Source: Campylobacter sp. 19-13652
GTDB taxonomy: Bacteria > Campylobacterota > Campylobacteria > Campylobacterales > Campylobacteraceae
Length of the DNA stretch: 64,000 nucleotides
Direction of reading: 5' to 3'
NCBI RefSeq assembly: GCF_019702925.1
Contig: NZ_AP024713.1
Coordinates: forward strand, 930,001 to 994,000
Both the position numbers and the translations under genes were made by a program. The notes beneath the pieces were generated by a model. It had not been told where the DNA came from. It made no database searches and was given only the letters and a program-made list of their open reading frames with translations. Of this stretch, positions 56,262 to 64,000 are shown piece by piece; position 1 is the first letter of the stretch, and each line of letters opens with the position of its first letter.

Positions 56262-57611
56262 ATGCAATGGAGGCTGGATTCTTGGAGAGATTTGCCTATT
56301 TTACAACAGCCAGTTTACGAGGATAAAAGCAGGCTTGAAAGCGTAGAAAAGCGCCTAAGTGCACTACCTCCGCTTGTCTTTGCTGGTGAGGCAGAGAGCC
56401 TAAAAGCAGAGCTTGCAAAGGTGTGTTCTGGTGAGGCATTTTTGCTTCAAGGTGGCGACTGTGCGGAGAGTTTTAACAACTTTAGTGCAAACAACATAAG
56501 AGATATGTTTAAGGTACTTTTGCAAATGGCAGTCGTACTTACATTCGCTGGCGGAAAGCCCATAGTAAAAGTAGGACGTGTCGCAGGACAGTTTGCAAAG
56601 CCTAGAAGCTCAGATGTAGAAAAACAAGGCGAAAAGACCCTACCTAGCTACCGTGGAGACATAATAAACGGCTTTGAATTTACCCAAAGCGCACGCACTC
56701 CAGATCCAAATAGAATGATAGATGCGTATTATCAAAGCGCATCTACGTTAAATTTATTAAGAGCTTTTGCGCGCGGCGGTATGGCCGATTTACATCAAGT
56801 GCATAAATGGAATCTGGGCTTTTTAAAAAAGCAAGAAATAGGCGAAAAATACGAGGAGATAGCCACTAAGCTAACTCAAGCGCTTGAGTTTATGCAAGCC
56901 TGTGGAGTTACTTCTGAAAACACTCCAACGCTAAAGCAGACTACGTTTTACACCTCTCATGAAGCATTACTACTTCCTTATGAGCAGGCTATGACACGTA
57001 TAGATAGCCTAAGCGGAGAGTGGTATGACTGCTCAGCACACATGCTATGGATAGGTGAGCGAACCAGAGGGCTTGATGATGCGCATGTGCATTTTTTAAG
57101 TGGTGTTAAAAACCCTATCGGCGTAAAAGTAGGACCAAACGCAACAGCCGACGATGTAAAAAATCTAGCCGCTGCACTAAATCCTCAAAATGAAGCCGGT
57201 AGACTAAATGTCATAATCCGCATGGGGGCTGAAAAAATCGGCGATAAGCTACCAAACATACTTAAAGAATTAAAGAAAGAGGGGCTAAATATAGTATATA
57301 GTATAGACCCTATGCATGGAAATACATTCCAAGCCTCAAACGGCTATAAAACTCGCGCTTTTGATAAAATTTTAAGCGAAGTGAGGAGCTTTTTTGAGAT
57401 ACATTACTCAGAGGGTACCCATCCAGGCGGCATACACCTGGAGATGACAGGACAAGACGTAACCGAATGCACAGGAGGGGCTTTTGGGCTTAGCGAAGCG
57501 GAGCTAACAAGCCGCTATGAAACGCAGTGTGATCCTAGACTAAATGCAGACCAAGCGCTTGAACTTGCGTTTTTGGTGGCTGATTTTTTAAATAAAAAAA
57601 CTAAACAATAA
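56262..57611 (+). CDS. aroG: Class II 3-deoxy-D-arabino-heptulosonate 7-phosphate synthase
   Basis: 449 residues, plant-like (type II) DAHP synthase, first step of the shikimate pathway from PEP and erythrose-4-phosphate. Start region [15 protein letters not shown] is the family hallmark; the metal cysteine is in [11 protein letters not shown], with [14 protein letters not shown] and [10 protein letters not shown] farther on. The ATG at 56262 has GAGGTGA upstream; the frame is open farther back, but the family begins here. The gene symbol for class II enzymes varies (aroF/aroG). Confidence 0.93.
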   Translation: MQWRLDSWRDLPILQQPVYEDKSRLESVEKRLSALPPLVFAGEAESLKAELAKVCSGEAFLLQGGDCAESFNNFSANNIRDMFKVLLQMAVVLTFAGGKPIVKVGRVAGQFAKPRSSDVEKQGEKTLPSYRGDIINGFEFTQSARTPDPNRMIDAYYQSASTLNLLRAFARGGMADLHQVHKWNLGFLKKQEIGEKYEEIATKLTQALEFMQACGVTSENTPTLKQTTFYTSHEALLLPYEQAMTRIDSLSGEWYDCSAHMLWIGERTRGLDDAHVHFLSGVKNPIGVKVGPNATADDVKNLAAALNPQNEAGRLNVIIRMGAEKIGDKLPNILKELKKEGLNIVYSIDPMHGNTFQASNGYKTRAFDKILSEVRSFFEIHYSEGTHPGGIHLEMTGQDVTECTGGAFGLSEAELTSRYETQCDPRLNADQALELAFLVADFLNKKTKQ

Positions 57612-57621
57612 GGAAAAAACG

Positions 57622-58560
57622 ATGAATTTATATGATGTAATAATCATAGGGGCAGGACCTAGCGGTATAGCTGCTGCTTTAGAGGCAAAAAAGGCTGGGC
57701 TTAGCGCCTTAATCCTAGAAAAGGCCGACGAGCATAGCCAAACCATGAGAAAGTTTTACAAAGATGGCAAACGTGTGGATAAAGAATACAAAGGACAAGA
57801 CAGCACAATCCACGGAAATGTCGATTTTATGGACGGCACAAAAGAAAGCACACTTGAGTATTTCGATAAGCTTTTGGATCAGGTTGAAATAAAATACAAA
57901 AGCGAAGTGGAAAAAGTTAGCAAAGATGGGGATAAATTTATAGCATCCACAGCAAGCGCAAAATATGAAGCAAAATACGTAATAATCGCCATAGGTAAAA
58001 TGGGTAAACCAAATAAACCAGACTATAAAATTCCACTAACTCTAAATCCTAGGGTAAATTACAACGCAAATAGTGTAGCAGCTGGGGAGAGAGTACTAGT
58101 CGTGGGCGGTGGTAACTCTGCTGTGGAGTACGCTATAGATTTAGCTGGCAAAAACGACACAACACTATCATATAGAAAAGATAGCTTTACGCGCATAAAT
58201 GAGACTAACGCAGAGGAGCTTAAAAAGGCAGAAAGCAAAGGCTTAAAGGTCTGGCTAAACTCTAATATAGAGGCCGTTGATGATGAAAATTCAAAGCCTT
58301 TGGTTAAATTTAAAGATGGTAGCGCACATACATTTGACCGCATAATTTACGCAATCGGCGGCTCAAATCCTACTGATTTTTTAAATAAATGCGGTGTTAA
58401 AACAGACGAAAAAGGAAACGGCGAAGTAAATGAAAATAACGAAACAAACATAAGCGGACTTTACCTAGTCGGCGATGTTTCGCTAAAAAGCGGTGGCTCG
58501 GTCGTAACTGGCTTTAACCACTCTTTTAACGTTATAAAAGACATTAAATCAAGGTCATAA
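57622..58560 (+). CDS. FAD-dependent pyridine nucleotide-disulfide oxidoreductase-like protein
   Basis: 312 residues with an N-terminal FAD loop GAGPSGIAAALEAKKAG near residue 10, a second dinucleotide loop VGGGNSAVEYAIDLA near 155, and the C-terminal FAD motif NISGLYLVGDVS near 275. No redox CxxC pair as in thioredoxin reductase, so it is closer to YpdA/ferredoxin-NADP reductase-type flavoproteins. Partner unknown. Follows the DAHP synthase by 10 nt and precedes the coiled-coil gene by 2 nt. Confidence 0.82.
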   Translation: MNLYDVIIIGAGPSGIAAALEAKKAGLSALILEKADEHSQTMRKFYKDGKRVDKEYKGQDSTIHGNVDFMDGTKESTLEYFDKLLDQVEIKYKSEVEKVSKDGDKFIASTASAKYEAKYVIIAIGKMGKPNKPDYKIPLTLNPRVNYNANSVAAGERVLVVGGGNSAVEYAIDLAGKNDTTLSYRKDSFTRINETNAEELKKAESKGLKVWLNSNIEAVDDENSKPLVKFKDGSAHTFDRIIYAIGGSNPTDFLNKCGVKTDEKGNGEVNENNETNISGLYLVGDVSLKSGGSVVTGFNHSFNVIKDIKSRS

Positions 58561-58562
58561 CC

Positions 58563-60644
58563 TTGAACGGCAAGCTTGTAATCATAGCTGGCACCACTTT
58601 AATAGCGGCTTTAGCAATAAGCGGTGTCTTGGTTTTAAAAAATGACACAAAAAAAGAGGTTGACGCTGTTATTTATGACATTGATTTTAATAGCTTGCCC
58701 GCCCATATAAAAGCCCAATATATCAAAAAAAGCGACCTCGATAGCTTTGCTGAGTATATCACACCAAAAAGTTATCGAGAAAAATATAGTGTAAACGATG
58801 TAGAACTAGACGGACTAAGCGAGGCTGGATTGCGCCAGCTTGCTATAAATTTGGGTAGCAAAAACCGCGCTTTAATAGCCGATAATCTCGATTTAGCCAA
58901 CAAAAACTTGGAGCTAATATCAAAATTCCAATCCCAGCAGAAAGAATTTGACGATAAAATAAGCGATATATCAAAGACAAATAGCGACGCAATCAAACTC
59001 CAGCAAGCTAAATTTGAAGCAAGTGAGGCAAAACTAAAACAAAGCGTTAAAGAACGTGAGTCAGAGATATTGCAAAACACTAAGAATTACGACTCTAAAA
59101 TCGCAGCCCTACAAAATCAAATAGATGAAATTTCAAATCAAAAAGATATGCAAATAGCTCAAATCAAAAATAAGCTTACCTTTGCAGAAAACGAAATCAT
59201 ATCAAAACAAAATCAGATAAACGAAGCAAATGAAAATATAGCTAAACTTCAAAATGCAATAAGCGAGGCAGAAAGTGAAAACAGCGAATTAAAGGCAACT
59301 ATAGAAGGTGCTGATAATGAGCTAAAGCAGTCAAGTTCGCTCTTTACAAGAGAGCTTGACCGTATAAATGATGGCTTTGCGGCGCAAAAAAAGGCTCTTG
59401 AGGATACGCTTTCTAAAAAGAGTAATGAATTAATAGACACAAAGGAAAAACTACAAAATACCCAAGAAAGCTTAAAAAATTCAAACAAACAGATAAACGA
59501 TTTAGAATACGAAATCAAAAAGCTTAATAAAAGCATAGAAAATTTAAAAGAACAAGGCGCAAAACTTAGCCAAAGCTTAGAGCAAACCACATCTAGCCTA
59601 AACTCAAGCAAACAAGAAAATCAAAGATTAGAAAAAGAGTTAAGTGCATCAAACGCAAGCACAAAAAAGCTAAAAGCAGAGCTTGAAAAATCAGCAATTG
59701 CCTATGTAAAGCTAGAAAAAGAAAACTCCGAGCTTGATGATGCACTTAGCGCAAAACGCAATGAGGCTAGGGAGCTAAGCGAGATGATAAGACTAAAAGA
59801 CGAAAGCCTTAGCGAACAATCCGCGGCTATGCAAAAGCAAGACTCAAAAATGGTAGAAATAAGCGCAAAAAACGACTCTTTAAACACAAGCGTAAAAGAG
59901 CTTAAAGAGTCTCTTGAAAAATCACAAGCAGCCATAAAACAATACAGGCAAAATTACGAGGATGCGCTTAAAAAATTTGATGACCAAGTCGCTTTAAATG
60001 AGGAGCTAAAAAATAAATTAAGTCTAGATGCAAACTTAGTACAAGTAGGCAAAAGCTTTTCTGGAGTATTTGACTCTTTTAGCGAATACCTACGCTCAAG
60101 CGCCATACCACAAGAGGTAAAAAAAGCGCAAGAAATCGAGCAAAAAACAAAAAAAACCTCCGATATTTCTAGCAATCAAAAGGCGATTGAGGATATGCTA
60201 AATAGGCAAGATGAGCTAGAGGACGAAAACAAAAACTTAAGATTAATGCTTGACGCTGCTACAAAAATGGAGGCACCTAAAAAGCTTGTACTTGTGGATA
60301 AAGTGGTGTGCGAGGATTTAGGTAGCAAAAATAGCGTAAGCCAAAAGTGCAAAAACAAAGTAAGTGAATTTCTAGGTAAATACAATTCAAACTACATATA
60401 CGAGATAGTCCCTATCATAGATGAGAAAAACTCAACCTTTATAAAATCAGTAAGCAAAAGCCTAAAAGAGGACGACGCAAAGAAAATATCAGAATACGCA
60501 AACTACGCAGCTGGCAGGGCTAGGGCTATAGTCGCTGCGCAGCTTATAAAAGATGAGTACGCAGACTTTGCGCGCATTAGCTTTAGTAGTAATATAATCT
60601 CTCGTGAGGGTGCGAGAGGATTTGAAATAAGGGCGTACAAATAG
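58563..60644 (+). CDS. Large inner-membrane-anchored coiled-coil protein
   Basis: 693 residues from TTG, with AAGG about 10 nt upstream. One N-terminal membrane helix (about 4-26) is followed by a short domain, then an almost continuous coiled coil (about 100-500) rich in Glu, Lys, Gln and Ser, and a C-terminal domain (about 575-693). That domain has two cysteines 14 residues apart and a stretch GRARAIVAAQLIKDEY reminiscent of OmpA-like peptidoglycan-binding domains. It likely spans the periplasm from inner membrane to cell wall. No established function; its stop overlaps the methyltransferase start. Confidence 0.75.
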   Translation: MNGKLVIIAGTTLIAALAISGVLVLKNDTKKEVDAVIYDIDFNSLPAHIKAQYIKKSDLDSFAEYITPKSYREKYSVNDVELDGLSEAGLRQLAINLGSKNRALIADNLDLANKNLELISKFQSQQKEFDDKISDISKTNSDAIKLQQAKFEASEAKLKQSVKERESEILQNTKNYDSKIAALQNQIDEISNQKDMQIAQIKNKLTFAENEIISKQNQINEANENIAKLQNAISEAESENSELKATIEGADNELKQSSSLFTRELDRINDGFAAQKKALEDTLSKKSNELIDTKEKLQNTQESLKNSNKQINDLEYEIKKLNKSIENLKEQGAKLSQSLEQTTSSLNSSKQENQRLEKELSASNASTKKLKAELEKSAIAYVKLEKENSELDDALSAKRNEARELSEMIRLKDESLSEQSAAMQKQDSKMVEISAKNDSLNTSVKELKESLEKSQAAIKQYRQNYEDALKKFDDQVALNEELKNKLSLDANLVQVGKSFSGVFDSFSEYLRSSAIPQEVKKAQEIEQKTKKTSDISSNQKAIEDMLNRQDELEDENKNLRLMLDAATKMEAPKKLVLVDKVVCEDLGSKNSVSQKCKNKVSEFLGKYNSNYIYEIVPIIDEKNSTFIKSVSKSLKEDDAKKISEYANYAAGRARAIVAAQLIKDEYADFARISFSSNIISREGARGFEIRAYK

Positions 60645-61762
60645 TGAAAATTCTCCAGCTTGAAAACGCCTACCGCTACAATACAGACTCCTTGATGATA
60701 TATGATTTTGCGTCTAAATTTATAAAAAATAGAGCCAGCGTGCTTGATGTGGGATGTGGATGTGGTGTAATCGGACTGCTGCTAGCACGGGATTTTGACA
60801 TAGATTTAGATATGGTTGATTTTCAGCCTATAAACGCCGATCTAGCTAGGCTAAATGCAGAAAATAATGGCATAAAATTAGACATAATGTGCGATAATTT
60901 TATAAATTTAAAAAGTGATAAAAAATATGACTTTATCGTATCAAATCCACCATTTTACAACTCAAAAAGCGCCAAAAGTCAAAGCGAGCATAAAGCAAAA
61001 AGCCGATATGAGGAGTATCTGCCATTAAATGATTTTCTAAAAAAAGCAAACTCCATGCTTAAGCCACAAGGAGAGCTTTTATTTTGCTACGACCCAATGT
61101 TTTTGACTACGATTTTAAAGGCTCTTAATGAGCTAAAGCTTGTACTTAAAAGTATTAAATTTATCCATGCAAAAGAGGGCAAAGACGCTGGGCTAGTACT
61201 TTTAAGAGCTAAAAAAAGTGCCGCTGAGACGACTTGCGTACTAGCGCCGACCTTTATACACGACAAGACTGAATATAGCGACGAAGCAAAGAAAGTATAC
61301 CAAAAAGCCGACCTAATCTCACAAGACATAACCCAAGATGAGCTTTTAAGTCTAGCAAATAAAAAAAATCTAAATTTAATAAGCGCGCCAGGCTTTAGCT
61401 ACTCCTTTAATCCGTCAGCTTGCGATGAATGCAAAGGAAAATGCTGCACTGGAGAGAGTGGGTATATATGGATAAAAGACAGCGATATAAGCCAGATAGC
61501 AAAGCACTTAGGTTTAAGTACAAAGGCATTAATAGATGAATTTTGCGAAGTGTATAAAAACAGAATAAGCATAAAAGAAAAGCCCTATAAAGACGGCTTT
61601 GCTTGCATATTTTTTGATGAAAATATAAACGGCTGTGGCATATATCCAGCCCGCCCAGAGCAGTGTAGAAGCTTTCCGTTTTGGGATTATTTTAAAAGCC
61701 ACAAATACGAACTAAAAAAAGAGTGCATAGGGGTAATTTTTAACAATAAGGAGATGGCGTGA
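60644..61762 (+). CDS. Fusion: TrmN6-like methyltransferase plus YkgJ-type cysteine-cluster domain
   Basis: 372 residues. Residues 1-230 are a SAM-dependent N6-adenine methyltransferase like TrmN6/YfiC (tRNA1-Val A37): SAM loop VLDVGCGCGVIGLLLAR at 33-49 and catalytic NPPF at 101-104. Residues 250-372 are a YkgJ (CxxCxxxCC) domain: Cys260, 263, 267, 268, then Cys321, 331, 341, 361, a likely zinc or iron-sulfur site. In C. jejuni I recall these as two neighbouring genes. Here the frame is continuous with no stop in between. GTG start overlapping the previous stop. Confidence 0.87.
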   Translation: MKILQLENAYRYNTDSLMIYDFASKFIKNRASVLDVGCGCGVIGLLLARDFDIDLDMVDFQPINADLARLNAENNGIKLDIMCDNFINLKSDKKYDFIVSNPPFYNSKSAKSQSEHKAKSRYEEYLPLNDFLKKANSMLKPQGELLFCYDPMFLTTILKALNELKLVLKSIKFIHAKEGKDAGLVLLRAKKSAAETTCVLAPTFIHDKTEYSDEAKKVYQKADLISQDITQDELLSLANKKNLNLISAPGFSYSFNPSACDECKGKCCTGESGYIWIKDSDISQIAKHLGLSTKALIDEFCEVYKNRISIKEKPYKDGFACIFFDENINGCGIYPARPEQCRSFPFWDYFKSHKYELKKECIGVIFNNKEMA

Positions 61763-63006
61763 GGCTTTTAAAATTTATACTATTAACCGCGATTTTTAGC
61801 TGCCTTTTATCCGCAGCCAATCGCCCCATAAACACCGATGCCATGGTACTTTACGCACTTGATCTTAGCCACAGGGGATTGCAAGAAAAAGCGGCTGATG
61901 AGATGCTAGCGCTTTACAAAAGCACAAAGCGCACAATCTATCTAAAAAATGCACTTTTGCTATATTCTGGCGCGGAAACAGATAAATTTAACCGGCTTCT
62001 AGACCGATACGAAAGCGTACTAAAAGACGACGTGGAGTACAAAAGGCTAAGGGCGCTTTCATATATTAGGGCAAATAAATTTGAAAAGGCAAGGCAGATA
62101 ATAATAAAGCTAGTCGATGAGACAAACTCGCCAGAAGATATGAAAATCCTAGCCCAAATCGAGCTTTTATCAAATGACAAGGGCAGGGCTTATGATATCT
62201 TAAAAAAGCTTTATAGCGCTGATAAAAGCGAGGAGAGTATGCTTATTATCACACAGGCATTTTCTGCTGGACTTAGCAAGCTCGCTCCGCTTATTGATGA
62301 GTTTTACAAAGGTTATGAGTGCGAAAATGAGCAGATATGCATGCTTATGGCTAATGGATACTTAAAGGCAAAAAGAAACAAAGAGGCGATGAATATTTAC
62401 AAAAAGGTCTTTTCAAACACTGGTGCTTGGGGGATAAATGCGGCACTTGAAAGCCTAGTGCAAAATGGCTTTTATGAGGACGCGCTTGTGCTTGTGGATA
62501 AATTTGACCCCCAAAATCTACAAACAAAGGCCGAACTTTACGCAATTTTAAACAGACCAAAAGATGCAAGCAAAGCGTACCATGAACTTTTTGTGCTTTC
62601 TCAAGATCCAATATACCTAACCCTAGAAGCCACATATGAGTACGAGGCGGAAAAATCGGTTATCAGCAAAAAAGAGATAGAGCTAATTGATAATAAATTT
62701 AAACAAGCAGTGCATATGGGGCTAATGGGACACGAAATGCTTAATAACTATGGATACTTTTTAATAGATAGCCAGCTTGACGTAAAAAAGGGGATAGAAA
62801 TGGTGAAGCAAGCCCTAACACAATCCCCTAAAAACACATACTACCTAGATTCGCTTGCTTGGGGATATTTTAGGCTAGGGGAGTGCAAAAAAGCGCAAGA
62901 GACAATACAAGAAGCGGTTACGATTAGCAATAAAATAATGTCAATAATATACGTAAAAGAGCATATGGATGCCATAAAAAACTGCAATAAAAAAGAGGAT
63001 AAATGA
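61759..63006 (+). CDS. TPR-containing probable lipoprotein
   Basis: 415 residues from GTG. N-terminal signal [15 protein letters not shown] with a cysteine at 15, a somewhat irregular lipobox (IFSC), so lipid attachment is probable but not sure. The rest is helical tetratricopeptide-like repeats; the last are clearest ([21 protein letters not shown] near 365). Periplasmic or outer-membrane scaffold of unknown partner. Conserved place before trpC in Campylobacter, as I recall. Confidence 0.8.
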   Translation: MRLLKFILLTAIFSCLLSAANRPINTDAMVLYALDLSHRGLQEKAADEMLALYKSTKRTIYLKNALLLYSGAETDKFNRLLDRYESVLKDDVEYKRLRALSYIRANKFEKARQIIIKLVDETNSPEDMKILAQIELLSNDKGRAYDILKKLYSADKSEESMLIITQAFSAGLSKLAPLIDEFYKGYECENEQICMLMANGYLKAKRNKEAMNIYKKVFSNTGAWGINAALESLVQNGFYEDALVLVDKFDPQNLQTKAELYAILNRPKDASKAYHELFVLSQDPIYLTLEATYEYEAEKSVISKKEIELIDNKFKQAVHMGLMGHEMLNNYGYFLIDSQLDVKKGIEMVKQALTQSPKNTYYLDSLAWGYFRLGECKKAQETIQEAVTISNKIMSIIYVKEHMDAIKNCNKKEDK

Positions 63007-63800
63007 TACTTGATGAGATAATTAAAAAAACAGCCGAGGATTTAGAGGCAAAAAAGGCGAAGTTTCCAGCCCAGTGGTTAGGGCGAAGTTTAGCATATAA
63101 CCCATACGTCCCACGCCCAGTAAGTCCTGCCTTGCGTGCTAATGAGGAAAAACCCTACCGAATAATAGCAGAGGTTAAAAAAGCAAGCCCTAGCAAAGGC
63201 GTGATAAAAGAGGAATTTGATCCAATTAGCATAGCCATGAGCTACGCTAATGCCGAAGCTGACGCCATTAGCGTGCTAACAGAGCCTCACTATTTTAAAG
63301 GCGATTTAGAGTATTTAACACAAATCAGACGCTATGTGCCTACGCCTCTTTTAAGGAAGGATTTCATAATTGATAGGTATCAGCTGCTTGAGGCAGTGGT
63401 ATATGGGGCTGATTTTGTGCTTTTAATAGCAAAGGCTCTAAGCAAGGCTATGCTTAAAGATTTGCTCGAGTATGCCTATCACCTAGGGCTTGAGGTGCTT
63501 GTAGAGGTGCATGATACAGATGATGTGAAAAAGGCCATATTCGCTGGTGCGCAGATAATAGGCATAAATCATAGAAATTTAGAGACCTTTGAAATGGACA
63601 TGAGTCTAAGCGAGCGGCTTATCTCGCTCCTACCGCAGGGCAAAATAATAGTAGCAGAAAGTGGGCTATATGAGCATAAGCAGCTAAAAGAGCTATCAAA
63701 AATCGGCGTAGATGCGTTTTTAATAGGAGAGCATTTCATGAGGCAAGAAAACCAAACTGACGCCATAAGAAAGATAAGAGGCGAGATATGCAACAGCTAA
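63003..63800 (+). CDS. trpC: Indole-3-glycerol phosphate synthase TrpC
   Basis: 265 residues, stand-alone TIM barrel (not fused to TrpF). Catalytic-lysine and phosphate motifs: [19 protein letters not shown] near 55, [12 protein letters not shown] near 115, [10 protein letters not shown] near 182, AESGLYEH near 217. Fourth step of tryptophan synthesis. The other trp genes are not beside it. ATG overlaps the TPR gene stop; the HIT gene starts inside its 3' end. Confidence 0.96.
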   Translation: MILDEIIKKTAEDLEAKKAKFPAQWLGRSLAYNPYVPRPVSPALRANEEKPYRIIAEVKKASPSKGVIKEEFDPISIAMSYANAEADAISVLTEPHYFKGDLEYLTQIRRYVPTPLLRKDFIIDRYQLLEAVVYGADFVLLIAKALSKAMLKDLLEYAYHLGLEVLVEVHDTDDVKKAIFAGAQIIGINHRNLETFEMDMSLSERLISLLPQGKIIVAESGLYEHKQLKELSKIGVDAFLIGEHFMRQENQTDAIRKIRGEICNS

Positions 63801-64000
63801 ACGCACCTTGGAGGAGCGAATACTACACCAAAAAAAGCGATGGATGCGTATTTTGCGCTATATCAGAGGATACAGAGCAAAAATACGATAGCGAGCGTGG
63901 CGTGCTATATAGGGGCGTAGAGTGCTTTGCGGTGATGAATTTATACCCATATACCCCAGGACATTTTATGATAATACCATATAAGCACGTGGATAATATC
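63788..64000 (+). CDS. HIT-family protein, 5' part (cut by window edge)
   Basis: 71 codons visible from the ATG at 63788, which overlaps trpC by 13 nt. The start ([18 protein letters not shown] with a CxxC-like Cys pair, later [18 protein letters not shown]) is that of HIT/Fhit-like nucleotide hydrolases; the catalytic HxHxH triad would lie beyond the window. Not too short to identify, but activity cannot be judged. Confidence 0.85.
   Translation, partial: MQQLNAPWRSEYYTKKSDGCVFCAISEDTEQKYDSERGVLYRGVECFAVMNLYPYTPGHFMIIPYKHVDNI

Overview
The window is a gene-dense, AT-rich piece of a bacterial chromosome that reads throughout as Campylobacter (Campylobacterota). The main reasons are gene orders that I recall from C. 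jejuni: glmU-coaBC-(unknown)-uppS-prepilin peptidase-lptF/G-truA; cysS-msbA-pyrD-M16 protease-dapA-FabL-like; murF-hydrolase-small gene-ddl-ruvA-DUF342-murJ; and methyltransferase/YkgJ-TPR lipoprotein-trpC-HIT. A CmeDEF-type efflux pump with a very short adaptor and a NAD-independent lactate dehydrogenase next to lctP point the same way. The species cannot be fixed from sequence reading alone.

Layout. 1-7.1 kb (minus): moeA (3' end cut by the window), murA, then the lactate operon lctP-lutA-lutB-lutC, closed by a clear terminator. 7.4-9.2 kb (plus): rhomboid protease, a ferritin-like DUF455 protein and a SixA phosphatase. 9.6-16.5 kb (minus): Sel1/Hcp-like protein, then truA, lptF/G-type permease, prepilin peptidase, uppS, an unknown conserved gene, coaBC and glmU. 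16.7-26.1 kb (plus): motA-motB-fliP run without a gap into the cmeD-cmeE-cmeF pump, followed by a UvrD/Rep helicase with its own promoter. 26.1-26.6 kb holds a promoter, a long-range 11-bp closing stem and a T-run, together a good small-RNA candidate. 26.6-28.6 kb (minus): CorA-like gene and an unusually long tgt. 28.7-31.7 kb (plus): small membrane protein, agmatine deiminase, CDF transporter and N-carbamoylputrescine amidase.

31.7-34.6 kb is the least orderly stretch. It has a TAXI-type binding protein without a permease and, beside it, a heavily decayed methyltransferase-like gene at about 33.37-34.18 kb with many stops and at least two frameshifts. 34.65-45.5 kb (minus) is housekeeping: yggS, rseP-type protease, pgsA, FabL-like reductase, dapA, M16 peptidase, pyrD, msbA, cysS, murJ. 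45.6-53.6 kb (plus): DUF342/FapA-like, ruvA, ddl, an antitoxin-like small gene behind a perfect 22-bp palindrome, alpha/beta hydrolase, a membrane-anchored murF and htpG with a CIRCE-like element inside its promoter. 53.9-55.3 kb: a pseudopilin, tRNA-fMet and tRNA-Gln behind one near-consensus promoter, and an intergenic G8 tract. 55.3-64 kb: an EamA transporter (minus), then aroG-type DAHP synthase, an FAD oxidoreductase, a long periplasmic coiled-coil protein, a methyltransferase/cysteine-cluster fusion, a TPR lipoprotein, trpC and the start of a HIT-family gene.

Themes: envelope building (murA, glmU, uppS, ddl, murF, murJ, lptF/G, msbA, pgsA), motility and secretion (motAB, fliP, prepilin peptidase, pseudopilin), lactate use, and polyamine synthesis from agmatine. 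I found no CRISPR array, insertion sequence, prophage or rRNA. The most unusual items are the small-RNA candidate, the decayed gene island, the orphan antitoxin with its operator, two enzyme oddities (Tgt insertion, methyltransferase fusion) and the joining of a flagellar operon to an efflux pump.
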